From Pseudomonas cremoris (GTDB lineage Bacteria > Pseudomonadota > Gammaproteobacteria > Pseudomonadales > Pseudomonadaceae), in contig NZ_JAAXCY010000004.1 in NCBI RefSeq assembly GCF_014230465.1, forward strand, positions 496,001 to 560,000: a DNA stretch of 64,000 bases. Direction: 5' to 3'. Under the pieces are notes generated by a model, which was not told the origin of the DNA, did not search any database, and saw nothing but the letters and a program-made list of their open reading frames with translations. How positions within the stretch are numbered: the stretch's first letter is position 1; every line of letters starts with the position of its first letter. The position numbers and the translations under genes were made by a program. Below are positions 42,744-51,960 of this stretch, in pieces.

Positions 42744-43430
42744 TTAGCCCTTGAGCTTTTCGGCAATCCAGATGGTATGCCGCGTGCCCTTGTTGCCATG
42801 GGCGAACACCTGCACTTCCTCGGCCTTGAACCCGGCCTTGCGCAGTTTGTCGCTGAACAGCTTGTCGGCACTGGCCGACCACACCGCCAGCACACCCTTG
42901 GGGCGCAGGGCCTTGGCACAGGCGGCGAGGCCACCGGCAGAGTACAGCCAGCTATTGGCTTTTTGCGTGAGGCCTTCAGGGCCGTTGTCGACGTCGAGCA
43001 TGATTGCGTCAAACCCCTGGGGCTCGGCCTGCAGCACCTTGGCCACGTCTTCCAAGCGGATCACCGTGCGCGGGTCCAGCAGCGGGCGGCCGGATTTCTC
43101 TCCCAGCGGACCCCGGTTCCACTCCACGACACCGGGTACCAACTCTGCGACGACGACTTCGGCCGTCTTGCCCAGATGCTTGAGGGCCGAGGCCAGGGTG
43201 AAGCCCATGCCCAAACCGCCAATCAACACCCGCGAATCTGCACGGCCGGCGACCTTGCGGCAGGGAATTTCTGCCAACGCATCTTCTGAACCGTGCATGC
43301 GCGTGTTCATCAATTGGCCGCCGTCACCGCCCTGGATCTTGATGACAAAGTCTTCACCGTATTCGAACAGGCACAAGGCACCGCCGTTGTCGGGGATCGG
43401 GGTGGTGTCCAGCAGAACGAAACGTTTCAT
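42744..43430 (-). CDS. Spermidine synthase-like protein (SAM/dcSAM-binding Rossmann fold)
   Basis: 228 residues, shorter than SpeE. The binding motif is SRVLIGGLGMGFTLASAL near residue 70, followed by VVVAELVPGVVEWN (acidic ribose-binding strand) and DAIMLDVDNGPE. The polyamine-synthase gatekeeper Asp-containing motif is only partly conserved, so it may be a methyltransferase-type paralogue. Substrate unknown. Downstream is yajD on the same strand, 61 bases away. Confidence 0.78.
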   Translation of the reverse strand: MKRFVLLDTTPIPDNGGALCLFEYGEDFVIKIQGGDGGQLMNTRMHGSEDALAEIPCRKVAGRADSRVLIGGLGMGFTLASALKHLGKTAEVVVAELVPGVVEWNRGPLGEKSGRPLLDPRTVIRLEDVAKVLQAEPQGFDAIMLDVDNGPEGLTQKANSWLYSAGGLAACAKALRPKGVLAVWSASADKLFSDKLRKAGFKAEEVQVFAHGNKGTRHTIWIAEKLKG

Positions 43431-43508
43431 GGGAATCTCATTGGGAAGGGCATTCTTGCGCGGTTGGGAGTAGCCTTGTGACTTTCCGGTCAGGCCATGG
43501 AGCCATCG

Positions 43509-43787
43509 ATGAAGTGCAGCATTCTAACGGTCATTGTGTTGAGCGCGCTCGCATTGGGTGCGGCGCAGGCTCAGGAGTTGCAAACCGTACCGGTCGCGCC
43601 AGCCCCTACACCGGGCGCGCCGGGCACCCCGACGCCGACGTTGTACCCGCAAGTCACCCCGCCAGCCGTGCCCAAGACGAACGGCTCGCCAGCCTTGGTG
43701 CCTATCGTGCTGCCGACGCCGCCGAAGGATCAGACGGTGCCCGGCCTGCTGCAAAACGACAGCAAGCCGAAAACGCCCGGCGGTTAA
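43509..43787 (+). CDS. Small exported proline-rich protein (92 aa)
   Basis: 92 residues from the ATG at 43509 (an ATG 12 bases earlier is possible). A signal peptide MKCSILTVIVLSALALGAAQA is followed by a region in which Pro, Thr and Ala dominate (APAPTPGAPGTPTPTLYPQV and more), a low-complexity extended linker. Probably periplasmic or cell-envelope-associated. Function unknown. Ends overlapping the convergent cNMP-binding gene by four bases. Confidence 0.7.
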   Translation: MKCSILTVIVLSALALGAAQAQELQTVPVAPAPTPGAPGTPTPTLYPQVTPPAVPKTNGSPALVPIVLPTPPKDQTVPGLLQNDSKPKTPGG

Positions 43788-44257
43788 ATCTGTTGGGAAA
43801 GCAGTTGCCCATCGACCATGCGCAAGCGCTTGGACAGGGCGATGGCAATGGCCCGGATGATCTTGGCGGCGACCCTGGGTGCTTCGTTGAGCATTTTTTC
43901 CAGGGAGTCCTTGCCCAGGTTCAGCAGCACGCAGTCACTGGCGGCCACGCAGCTGGCGGAACGGCGCTCGCCATCGAGCACCGCCATTTCGCCGAAAGCC
44001 CGGCCACTGCGCAGGGTGGCGATGGTCAGGCGTTGGCCATCGCTGTTGGTTTTTTGCACCGCCACCTGGCCGCTGTGGATGATGCACATGAAGGTGCCGG
44101 CATCGCCTTCGAGGAAGATCACCTCGTCGCGGGCAATACTGCTGATGTTGAAGTAGCCGGCGGCCACGTGGAAATCTTCCGGCAACAGCGGATCGAACAG
44201 GCCACAGTCCATCAGCATGTCGCGAATTTCGTTATTCAATAAGGTCGGTTGTGGCAT
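43784..44257 (-). CDS. Cyclic-nucleotide-binding-domain protein (Crp-like sensor without DNA-binding domain)
   Basis: 157 residues. One cNMP-binding beta-roll at about 20-135, visible as EVIFLEGDAGTFMCIIHSGQVAV and the phosphate-binding GRAFGEMAVLDGERRSASCVA. No helix-turn-helix follows, so it may act as a sensor subunit. Ligand cAMP or cGMP is inferred. It is 66 bases downstream of the ptrB gene with a hairpin in between. Confidence 0.85.
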   Translation of the reverse strand: MPQPTLLNNEIRDMLMDCGLFDPLLPEDFHVAAGYFNISSIARDEVIFLEGDAGTFMCIIHSGQVAVQKTNSDGQRLTIATLRSGRAFGEMAVLDGERRSASCVAASDCVLLNLGKDSLEKMLNEAPRVAAKIIRAIAIALSKRLRMVDGQLLSQQI

Positions 44258-44285
44258 GGCTGCAATCTGGGTCCATCAAACAAGG

Positions 44286-44311
44286 GCGGTCCTGTGTTCA
44301 GACAGGACCGC
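44286..44311. terminator. Hairpin after the oligopeptidase gene, possible terminator
   Basis: Perfect 10-bp arms GCGGTCCTGT / ACAGGACCGC with a 6-base loop, 13 bases past the ptrB stop. Downstream on the minus strand there is only a weak T tract, so it could instead be an attenuating or processing hairpin before the cNMP-binding gene. Confidence 0.6.
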
Positions 44312-44323
44312 CGCGCTAAGTTC

Positions 44324-46366
44324 CTAAATCAACCCCAGCGCCTTGAACACAAATCCGTATTCGAGTGCTACGTCACGTAATCCCTGGTAACGCCCGCTCA
44401 TCCCACCGTGGCCGGCGCCCAGTTCGGTCTTGAGCAGCAGCAGGTTGTCGTCGGTCTTGGTATCACGCAATTTGGCCACCCATTTGGCCGCTTCCCAATA
44501 CTGCACACGGCTGTCGTTGTAGCCGGCGATCACCAGCAGGTGCGGATAGGCCTGGGCGCGGACGTTTTCGTACGGCGCATAGGCCTTTATCCGCTCATAC
44601 ACGTCAGGTTCTTCAGGGTTGCCCCACTCGTCATACTCGGTGATGGTCAGCGGCAGCTCCGGGTCGAGCATGGTGTTGAGTACGTCGACGAACGGCACTT
44701 CGGCAATCGCTGCCTGGAATAGCTCCGGACGCTGGTTAAGCACCGCACCGATCAGCAGGCCGCCCGCGCTGCCGCCGCTGATAGCCAGTTGATTGGCGGT
44801 GGTCAGACCGTTGGCGATCAAGTGTTCGGCGCAGGCGATAAAGTCGCTGAAGGTGTTTTGCTTGTGCTCCTGCTTGCCGTTGCGGTACCAGGCTTCGCCC
44901 AGCTCGCCACCGCCGCGCACGTGCGCAATGGCAAACGCCACGCCCCGGTCCAGCAAGCTCAGGCGTGCATGCGAGAACCACGGGTCGAGGCTCGAGCCGT
45001 ATGCGCCGTAGCCGTATAGGTACAGCGGCGTAGGTTTGCCGAGTTGGTCGCGCTTGACCACCAGGCTGATGGGTACCTGGGTGCCATCGGCAGAAGTGGC
45101 CCACAGGCGTTGGCTCACGTAATCGTCGGCATTGAACACACCCAGCACCGGGGTTTCCTTGAGCACGTGCTGCGCGCCGCTGGCCAGTTCCAGCTGGCGC
45201 ACCTGGGCCGGACGGTTCAGAGCCTCGTAGCGCAGGCGGATCTTGTCGCTGGCAAATTCCAGGCTGTTCTGTACGTAGAGGCTGTAGGCGGCGTCGGGCA
45301 ATTCCACGCGGTAGGTCGGTAGACCCTCTGGGTGCACTTCAATCACCGGCAGGCCGCCGATGCGCAGGCTCAGGGTCATGGCGCCGGCGTTCAGGCTCAC
45401 GCCGTCGAGCATCACGTCGTCGCTGTGGGGGATCAGGTTCTGCCACTCGGCCTCGGTCGGCACGTCGCCAATGTCGGTCGCCACGAACAACGCATAGTTG
45501 ATGCCGTCGCGGTTGCTGCGGATAAACCAGGTCCATGCGCCATTCAGTTGGCCGTGGTCAACATCGTATTCATGGTCTTCGACCCGTGGTGCCAGGCAGG
45601 TGAAGTCCAGGTGTGGCTGCTCGGCGTCCAGCGCCCAGATCTCACTGGTGGTCTTGCTGCCCAGGGCCAGCAGCAGTTGGCGCTCGGAGCTGGAGCGGTA
45701 GCAGTGCAGGAAGAAACGCCCGTCCGGTTCATGGAACACTTCTTGCGCCGCCGTACCATCCAGACGGTAGCGATACAGCTTGTGCGGACGGTGGGTGTCG
45801 TCCAGCTCGCCAAAAAACAGGGTCAGGCTGTCATTGGCCCACGTCATGCTGCCGTCGCAGTCCTGGAATTCCAGTTCACTGACCTTGCCGTTGGCCAATT
45901 CCTTCACGTACAGGGTGTAGATCTCTTCGCCGCTGGTATCCAGGCTGTAGGCCAGGCGCTGGTGGTCGGGGCTGATGCTGAATGCGCCGAGCGAGAAGAA
46001 ACCGCCGTTGGCCAGCACGTTCGGGTCCAACAGCAGTTCTTCGCTGCTGTCGTCCACCTGGTTGCTGTCATCGGCGGGGCGACGGCAGCGGTAGTGGCGG
46101 GCGTATTCGTCGCCGGCGGTGGTGCGCGTGTAATACAGGTACGGACCCCACGGGGAGGGCAGGGACAGGTCGGTTTCGAGGATGCGGCCCTTGATCTCTT
46201 CAAACAGGGTTTCGCGCAGGGCCTTCTGGTCGGCGAGTTGGGCTTCCTGCCAGGCGTTTTCGGCCTTGAGGTAATCGAGCACCTCAGCGCTGTCACGTTC
46301 CTGCAGCCAGGCGTAAGGGTCTGGGCCAGTGGCCTTGCGGGCAATCGGGGCGGTCGATATAGGCAT
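44324..46366 (-). CDS. ptrB: Oligopeptidase B (prolyl oligopeptidase family S9A)
   Basis: 680 residues from the ATG at 46366. N-terminal beta-propeller to about residue 400 and C-terminal alpha/beta-hydrolase domain with the nucleophile Ser533 in GGSAGG, Asp618 in YNDSRV and His653 in GAGHGG. The acidic residues after the nucleophile support cleavage after Arg/Lys, as in oligopeptidase B. Cytosolic or periplasmic enzyme acting on short basic peptides. Probably monocistronic, although a cNMP-binding protein gene follows. Confidence 0.9.
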   Translation of the reverse strand: MPISTAPIARKATGPDPYAWLQERDSAEVLDYLKAENAWQEAQLADQKALRETLFEEIKGRILETDLSLPSPWGPYLYYTRTTAGDEYARHYRCRRPADDSNQVDDSSEELLLDPNVLANGGFFSLGAFSISPDHQRLAYSLDTSGEEIYTLYVKELANGKVSELEFQDCDGSMTWANDSLTLFFGELDDTHRPHKLYRYRLDGTAAQEVFHEPDGRFFLHCYRSSSERQLLLALGSKTTSEIWALDAEQPHLDFTCLAPRVEDHEYDVDHGQLNGAWTWFIRSNRDGINYALFVATDIGDVPTEAEWQNLIPHSDDVMLDGVSLNAGAMTLSLRIGGLPVIEVHPEGLPTYRVELPDAAYSLYVQNSLEFASDKIRLRYEALNRPAQVRQLELASGAQHVLKETPVLGVFNADDYVSQRLWATSADGTQVPISLVVKRDQLGKPTPLYLYGYGAYGSSLDPWFSHARLSLLDRGVAFAIAHVRGGGELGEAWYRNGKQEHKQNTFSDFIACAEHLIANGLTTANQLAISGGSAGGLLIGAVLNQRPELFQAAIAEVPFVDVLNTMLDPELPLTITEYDEWGNPEEPDVYERIKAYAPYENVRAQAYPHLLVIAGYNDSRVQYWEAAKWVAKLRDTKTDDNLLLLKTELGAGHGGMSGRYQGLRDVALEYGFVFKALGLI

Positions 46367-46456
46367 GGAGCACTCTCTGTCTGGCGGACGGTGGCAGGCA
46401 TTGCAGCCGCGACACGCAAAAGCCGTTATCATAGCCGCCTCTTTGCCAGCCTTGCC

Positions 46457-46921
46457 ATGGACACCATGACCGAGAACGACTATCTGACCGCTTGGGGCCT
46501 TTACGCCTTCGCCGCTTTGGGCTGCCTGTTGGTGTGGTGGCGCATGACCCGCTGGATCTGGCGTTGGTTGCGCGAGCCGCTGCAATTGCTGATGGCGGTG
46601 TTGCTGTTCAGCCCGACCATCGTCGACCCGGTCAAGACCCAATTCGCGCCTGCCGTGGCCATTACCGCGCTGGACCTGGTGCTCAAGGTGGGTAACAACG
46701 CCTGGCGGGCCATTTCCGATTTGTTCATGTACACGATGATCGCGTTTGCCGTGTACATCGTGATCGTGTTGATCCGTTGGCCCATCGAGCGCGCCGCCAA
46801 GGCGCGTCGTGAGCGCAAGGCCGCCGCCGACGCCGCGTTGGCCGCCGAGCCTGACGACGATGACGAACCTTTCCGCCGTCCGGCGCCTGTGAGTGGCATG
46901 CGCGTCGAACCGCGCCTTTAA
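46457..46921 (+). CDS. Conserved membrane protein of unknown function
   Basis: 154 residues from the ATG at 46457; an ATG three codons later is also possible. Three hydrophobic helices lie at about 12-28, 42-58 and 90-108 (MYTMIAFAVYIVIVLIRWP), and the C-terminal 45 residues are charged and rich in Ala, Arg and Asp. Divergent from ptrB with about 90 bases between. Precedes a class II amidotransferase gene by 21 bases, probably in one operon. Confidence 0.7.
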   Translation: MDTMTENDYLTAWGLYAFAALGCLLVWWRMTRWIWRWLREPLQLLMAVLLFSPTIVDPVKTQFAPAVAITALDLVLKVGNNAWRAISDLFMYTMIAFAVYIVIVLIRWPIERAAKARRERKAAADAALAAEPDDDDEPFRRPAPVSGMRVEPRL

Positions 46922-46942
46922 CGTTGTAGCGAGAGCCCTGGC

Positions 46943-47719
46943 ATGTGTGAATTATTGGGCATGAGTGCCAACGTCCCCACCGATATCGTGTTCAGCTTTA
47001 CCGGGCTGATGCAGCGCGGTGGGCGCACCGGCCCCCACCGTGACGGTTGGGGCATCGCCTTCTACGAAGGCCGCGGCCTGCGCCTGTTCCAGGACCCGGC
47101 TGCCAGCAGCGAGTCGGAAGTCGCGCTGCTGGTGCAACGCTATCCCATCAAAAGCGAAGTGGTGATCGGCCATATCCGCCAAGCCAACGTGGGCAAGGTG
47201 TGCCTGTCCAACACCCACCCGTTCGTGCGCGAACTGTGGGGGCGCAACTGGTGTTTCGCGCACAACGGCCAGTTGGCGGACTTCAATCCCCGCGCCACCT
47301 TCTACCGCCCGGTGGGCGATACCGACAGCGAAGCGGCCTTTTGCGATTTGCTCAACCGTGTACGCGAAGCCTTCCCGGAACCGGTCGATATTGAAAACGT
47401 GCTGCCGGACCTGATCGCGGCCTGTTCCGAATACCGCAGCAAAGGCGTGTTCAACTGCCTGCTGAGCGATGGCGATTGGCTGTTTTGCTACTGCTCGACC
47501 AAATTGGCGCAGATTACCCGGCGTGCCCCATTTGGCCCGGCGCGCTTGAAAGATGTCGACGTAATCGTCGATTTTCAGGCCGAAACCACGCCAAATGATG
47601 TGGTGACGGTAATCGCCACCGAACCTTTGACCGACAACGAAAACTGGACCCGCTACGAACCGGGCCAATGGAGCCTGTGGCGGCGCGGTGAATGCGTCAG
47701 CCAGGGTATTACCGAGTAA
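46943..47719 (+). CDS. Class II glutamine amidotransferase (YafJ-like)
   Basis: 258 residues. After Met removal the N-terminal Cys2 ([12 protein letters not shown]) is the nucleophile; [11 protein letters not shown] and [18 protein letters not shown] and WCFAHNGQL carry the remaining active-site residues of the Ntn glutaminase domain. There is no synthase domain, so the acceptor, if any, is unknown; YafJ homologues have uncertain function. 12 bases before the DUF2937 gene. Confidence 0.9.
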   Translation: MCELLGMSANVPTDIVFSFTGLMQRGGRTGPHRDGWGIAFYEGRGLRLFQDPAASSESEVALLVQRYPIKSEVVIGHIRQANVGKVCLSNTHPFVRELWGRNWCFAHNGQLADFNPRATFYRPVGDTDSEAAFCDLLNRVREAFPEPVDIENVLPDLIAACSEYRSKGVFNCLLSDGDWLFCYCSTKLAQITRRAPFGPARLKDVDVIVDFQAETTPNDVVTVIATEPLTDNENWTRYEPGQWSLWRRGECVSQGITE

Positions 47720-47730
47720 GGATATCGACC

Positions 47731-48273
47731 ATGTTGCTCAGCTATCTGCGGTTGGTGTTGTTTGCCATTGGTTTGTTGGTTGGCGTGCAAGTACCGGGGT
47801 TTATCAACGACTACGCCAAGCGTGTCGAAGCCCATCTGATCGAGGCTCAGACGGGCCTGCGCGGGTTTGAATCCACCGCCCAGCAGTTCTTCAACGGTGA
47901 CTTGAAAGCACTAGTCGCGCATTACCGTGCCAGTGATGACCCGGTGTTCCAGAGCGACGCCAACAGCCTGGGCGCCATGCTTGACCGCCAAGTGGCGTTG
48001 GACAAGCAGTTCCAGGCGATGCAAGGCCCGTGGTACATCCGCGCGTTGCAAGTGGCGGTGGCGGCCGACCCGGACATTCGCTTGGAAACCTGGAATGGCT
48101 ACAGCTACCAGATCCTGCTCACGCCGGAGGCCATGGGCTGGGGCTTGGGCGGGGCGATGCTGCTGTCGTTCGGCATCGAATGCCTGTTCCGGCTGATCGA
48201 CTGGGTGGTGTTGGGCGGTAAGCGCTTGCGCCAGAGCCGGCCGATCGAAGAGCGGGACCTGAAGGGTTTGTAA
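47731..48273 (+). CDS. DUF2937-family membrane protein
   Basis: 180 residues from the ATG at 47731 behind AAGGAT. One N-terminal helix (LRLVLFAIGLLVGVQVPGF) and one C-terminal helix (GLGGAMLLSFGIECLFRLI) flank a helical extracytoplasmic region of about 110 residues with predicted coiled coil. Function unknown. Third gene of the operon beginning at 46457. Confidence 0.8.
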   Translation: MLLSYLRLVLFAIGLLVGVQVPGFINDYAKRVEAHLIEAQTGLRGFESTAQQFFNGDLKALVAHYRASDDPVFQSDANSLGAMLDRQVALDKQFQAMQGPWYIRALQVAVAADPDIRLETWNGYSYQILLTPEAMGWGLGGAMLLSFGIECLFRLIDWVVLGGKRLRQSRPIEERDLKGL

Positions 48274-48291
48274 GCCACACACAAATCCAAA

Positions 48292-48380
48292 TGTGGGAGC
48301 GGGCTTGCTCGCGAAGACGGTGTATTAGTCAAAGCTGTATTCGCTGACCCACCGCATTCGCGAGCAAGCCCGCTCCCACA
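48292..48380. repeat. REPIN of the GTGGGAGCGGG family
   Basis: 89 bases, inverted 24-base arms, between the convergent DUF2937 and LysR genes; ends 4 bases from the LysR stop. Confidence 0.93.
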
Positions 48381-48383
48381 TTT

Positions 48384-49322
48384 TTAATCCGGTTTCTTCA
48401 GTGAGGTGTGTGTGCTGAGGATCATCCGCTCTTCACCGACTTCTTCGGCATACCGCGCCACCACCTTCTGACACAACCCCACAATCTCCTCCACCAACTC
48501 CACCCCCACCCGCCACGACACCACCACCTGCAAATTCGGCAGCCGCTGCTCCATCGGCAACATCACCAAGTCCCCCCGCGCCAGTTCTTCCATGACCAGC
48601 ACTGGCGGCAACGCGCCAATGCCGAAGCCATCGCGCAACAACCGGGTGATAGCCGACACCGAATTCACGCAGTTCATGCGCGGTGCCGCCACGCCGTTGG
48701 CTTGCATCAGGCTCAATACATCCTGGTGTGGATGGGAGTTTTTCGAGTAGGTGATGATGCGTTCCTGGGCCAGTTCGGCGAGGGACGCGTAATCGCGGTG
48801 GTAGATCGATTGGCTGGCGACGATCCACGCCATGGGGTGGCTGGCCAGCTCCAGGCTGCGTACGGTTTCGAGGCGCAGCAGGTCAGTTTGCAGGATCAGG
48901 TCGAGAAAGCCTTTTTGCAGCTGATCACTGAGGTTCAGTGCAGTATCGGCGACCAATTCAATTTCAACCAACGGGAAATGGTCCATCAATTCCGCCACCA
49001 ATGGGCTCAGCCAGGTGTGAATCACCGTGTCCATCGCACCGATGCGGATGCGCCCGACCTTGCTGCTGGTGGTTTCCAGGGACTGCTTCAAACCCTGCAT
49101 GGTCACCATCATCTGCTCGGCGTAATCGAGCACCTTCAAACCTTCCGGGGTGAGGCTCACGCCGCGTGAATCGCGTAGAAACAGCTTCACCCCCAGTTCG
49201 CTTTCCAGCACCGCAATGCGGCTGGAAATCGACGCTTGAGTGGTGAACAACTTCTCGGCGGTCAGGCGAAAGCTCTTGAGCTTGGCCACCCAGACGAAGG
49301 TTTCGAGGAACTTCAAATTCAT
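48384..49322 (-). CDS. LysR-family transcriptional regulator, probably of pxpABC
   Basis: 312 residues. HTH at about 2-60 (LKFLETFVWVAKLKSFRLTA, TTQASISSRIAVLESELGVK) of the CynR/CysB-like subtype. Divergent from pxpA with 176 bases between, the standard layout of the regulator for 5-oxoprolinase genes. The intergenic region has AT-rich segments that could be LysR sites, but no clear dyad. The inducer (5-oxoproline) is inferred. Confidence 0.88.
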   Translation of the reverse strand: MNLKFLETFVWVAKLKSFRLTAEKLFTTQASISSRIAVLESELGVKLFLRDSRGVSLTPEGLKVLDYAEQMMVTMQGLKQSLETTSSKVGRIRIGAMDTVIHTWLSPLVAELMDHFPLVEIELVADTALNLSDQLQKGFLDLILQTDLLRLETVRSLELASHPMAWIVASQSIYHRDYASLAELAQERIITYSKNSHPHQDVLSLMQANGVAAPRMNCVNSVSAITRLLRDGFGIGALPPVLVMEELARGDLVMLPMEQRLPNLQVVVSWRVGVELVEEIVGLCQKVVARYAEEVGEERMILSTHTSLKKPD

Positions 49323-49498
49323 GGGATCAACTTTTTCTTATGCATGGATCGGTTTTTATTAGTTGGACGCCGCAGGGTGTCGGCGCCAAAAATCGAGTTA
49401 TTCCACGATAAGCGTCGTTGGGGGCTCAGGACAAGTTGCGAGTTCTGCGTAAAAAATCCCACACTACAAAAAAATAAAGCCTACAGGAGCACCCTACC

Positions 49499-50239
49499 GT
49501 GAGCCGCCTTCTACTGAACTGTGACATCGGCGAAAGCTTTGGCAACTGGACCATGGGCCTGGACGCCGAGGTCATGCCGTTCATTGATTGCGCCAACGTG
49601 GCCTGCGGCTTCCATGCCGGCGACCCGAGCATCATGCGCAAGACCGTCAGCCTGGCGCTCAAGCACGGCGTGCAAGTGGGCGCGCACCCGGCGTACCAGG
49701 ACCTGCAAGGTTTCGGTCGCCGCTCCATGGCCTACACCTCCCAGGAAATCCAGGACCTGTTGCACTACCAGATCGGCGCCCTCGACGGTATTTGCCGCGC
49801 GCAAGGCGGCCGCGTCAGCTACGTCAAACCCCACGGCGCGATGTACAACGACATGATGGCCAACCCGGTGCAATTGCGTGCGGTGATCCAGGCCGTGGCG
49901 GCGTACGGCGACCTGCCGCTGATGCTGCTGGCCACCCGCGACAACAGCGCAGCCCAGGCGTTGGGGGATGAGTTCGGCGTGGTCCTGTGGTTCGAGGCCT
50001 TCGCTGACCGTGCCTACGACAACAAGGGCCACTTGGTCTCCCGGCAGTTGCCCGGCGCCGTGCACCATGATTCCGACACCATCGTGCAGCAAGCCCTGAC
50101 CATTTCCCGTGGCGAACCGCTGATTGCCAGTGATGGCAGCCCGCTGGTCCTTCAAGCCAACACCTTATGCGTGCATGGCGACAACGCCAGTTCGGTCGCC
50201 GCCGTACAGCGTATTCGCGAGGCGTTGAAGCCCGCATGA
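49499..50239 (+). CDS. pxpA: 5-oxoprolinase subunit PxpA (LamB/YcsF family)
   Basis: 246 residues starting at GTG, preceded by CAGGAG. The YcsF signature [13 protein letters not shown] and GCD-type metal residues, then [19 protein letters not shown] and [10 protein letters not shown] are all present. With PxpB and PxpC it hydrolyses 5-oxoproline to glutamate using ATP. Its stop overlaps the pxpB start (ATGA). Confidence 0.95.
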   Translation: MSRLLLNCDIGESFGNWTMGLDAEVMPFIDCANVACGFHAGDPSIMRKTVSLALKHGVQVGAHPAYQDLQGFGRRSMAYTSQEIQDLLHYQIGALDGICRAQGGRVSYVKPHGAMYNDMMANPVQLRAVIQAVAAYGDLPLMLLATRDNSAAQALGDEFGVVLWFEAFADRAYDNKGHLVSRQLPGAVHHDSDTIVQQALTISRGEPLIASDGSPLVLQANTLCVHGDNASSVAAVQRIREALKPA

Positions 50240-50940
50240 AGCCACGGATTGAAGTCGTCGCCATCGACTGCCTGATGGTGCGTTTGTTTGATGTGATCGC
50301 CGAAGCCAATATGCCGTGGATGCTCGCTGCTACTCAGCGCTTGCGCGAAGGGTTTGGTGCTGCGCTGGTGGACCTGGTGCCGTCCTATACCACCTTGATG
50401 GTGCATTACGACCTCACTGTATTGAGCCCCGCCCAGGCGCGAGCATTGATCGAGCACGCCCTGACCGACCTGCAACCCCAGGCCCAGGGCAGTGGCCAGT
50501 GCCATGTGCTGCCGGTGTGGTACGACCTGAGCGTCGGGCCCGAACTGACCTTGCTCAGCCAGCGCAGTGGCCTGTCGGTGCACGACGTGATCCGCCATCA
50601 CAGCGCCCACGAATACCAGGTATTCGCCCTCGGCTTCGCCCCCGGTTTTGCCTTTATGGGGCTGGTGGATGAAATCCTCGCCACGCCTCGCCTCAGCACA
50701 CCGCGTAAACGTGTGGCAGCCGGTAGTGTTGGCATCGCCGAACGGCAGACTGCCGCTTACCCGGTGGTATCGCCGGGCGGCTGGAACCTGATCGGTCGTA
50801 CCCCAGCCAAATTGTTCGACCGCAAACGCGACGGCTACAGCCTGATGCAGCCCGGCGATACGGTGCGCTTCAAGCCCGTCGATCACGCCGAATTCATCAA
50901 CCTGGGTGGCGATGATACGCCGTTGGAGGCGCAGGCATGA
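50236..50940 (+). CDS. pxpB: 5-oxoprolinase subunit PxpB (KipI family)
   Basis: 234 residues from the ATG at 50236, overlapping pxpA by four bases. Carboxyltransferase-like domain with [21 protein letters not shown] and [27 protein letters not shown], typical of KipI/PxpB. Its stop overlaps the pxpC start (ATGA), so the three genes are translationally coupled. Confidence 0.95.
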   Translation: MKPRIEVVAIDCLMVRLFDVIAEANMPWMLAATQRLREGFGAALVDLVPSYTTLMVHYDLTVLSPAQARALIEHALTDLQPQAQGSGQCHVLPVWYDLSVGPELTLLSQRSGLSVHDVIRHHSAHEYQVFALGFAPGFAFMGLVDEILATPRLSTPRKRVAAGSVGIAERQTAAYPVVSPGGWNLIGRTPAKLFDRKRDGYSLMQPGDTVRFKPVDHAEFINLGGDDTPLEAQA

Positions 50941-51845
50941 GCCGCTTGTTGATCGAGGCCAGCACGCCGCTGTGCCTGTTGCAGGACGCCGGCCGCTTTG
51001 GCGTACGCCACCTGGGCGTGACCCAGGGCGGCGCGTTGGATTGGGTATCGATGTCGTGGGCCAACTGGCTGCTGGGCAATGCGCTCGATGCGCCAGTAGT
51101 GGAAATTACCTTGGGCGGTTTTACCGTGCAGGCCGAGGGCTATTGCCTGCTGGCCCTGGCCGGTGCGGACCTGGGCGCCTATATCGACGAGCGCGCCATC
51201 AGTCCCGGTCGCAGCTTCATTCTGCAAAAGGGCCAGCGCTTGCGTTTTACCCAGCCGTTCAACGGTGCGCGGGTTTACCTGGCTGCACCGGGCGGGTTTG
51301 ATGCGCCGGATGTGCTGGGCAGTTGCGCCACCGTTGTGCGTGAGGAACTGGGCGGCGTGGATGGGTTTGGCAACGCGTTGGCCGAAGGCGAGCGCTTGGT
51401 CTATTCCGGTACGGGTGGGGCGATGAAGGTGTTGGTCGATCCAACGCTGCCGGCCAAGGCACCGTTGGATGTGATTGTCGGCGCCCAGATCGGCCAATTC
51501 AGCGGGCAGAGCCTGTTCGATGCGTTCAACACCGAATGGTCGTTGGACAGTCGCGCCGACCGCATGGGCATGCGCCTGTTGGGCACGCCGTTGCAGTACC
51601 AAGGGCCGTCGTTGATTTCCGAAGGCATCCCGCTGGGCGCGATCCAGGTACCGCCGGATGGGCAGCCGATTGTGTTGCTTAATGATCGGCAGACGATTGG
51701 CGGGTACCCGCGTTTGGGCGCGTTGACGCCGTTGTCGCTGGCGCGGCTGGCGCAGTGCTTGCCAGGGGAGAAAGTGAGGCTTGCACCGGTGGTGCAGGAG
51801 ACGGCGCACCAGCAGCACCTTAACTTTTTGCAGCGCTTTAAATAA
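50937..51845 (+). CDS. pxpC: 5-oxoprolinase subunit PxpC (KipA/biotin-dependent carboxylase-like)
   Basis: 302 residues. LQDAGRFGVRHLGVTQGGALDW at the N-terminus is the PxpC/KipA signature, and SRADRMGMRLLGTPL and GGYPRLGAL-like segments follow. Partner of PxpB in the ATP-dependent 5-oxoproline hydrolysis. Last gene of the operon, followed by a REPIN. Confidence 0.94.
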   Translation: MSRLLIEASTPLCLLQDAGRFGVRHLGVTQGGALDWVSMSWANWLLGNALDAPVVEITLGGFTVQAEGYCLLALAGADLGAYIDERAISPGRSFILQKGQRLRFTQPFNGARVYLAAPGGFDAPDVLGSCATVVREELGGVDGFGNALAEGERLVYSGTGGAMKVLVDPTLPAKAPLDVIVGAQIGQFSGQSLFDAFNTEWSLDSRADRMGMRLLGTPLQYQGPSLISEGIPLGAIQVPPDGQPIVLLNDRQTIGGYPRLGALTPLSLARLAQCLPGEKVRLAPVVQETAHQQHLNFLQRFK

Positions 51846-51861
51846 CACTGCAATTCAAAAA

Positions 51862-51947
51862 TGTGGGAGCGGGCTTGCTCGCGAATTCGGTTTGTCAGTC
51901 ACGGTTGTGTTTACTGAACCACATTTGCGAGCAAGCCCGCTCCCACA
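51862..51947. repeat. REPIN of the GTGGGAGCGGG family, slightly diverged
   Basis: 86 bases; the right arm carries one mismatch at its inner end (TTTGCGAGCAAGC in place of TTCGCGAGCAAGC). Lies between the convergent pxpC and VWA genes. Confidence 0.92.
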
Positions 51948-51960
51948 TTTGGATCTCCAT

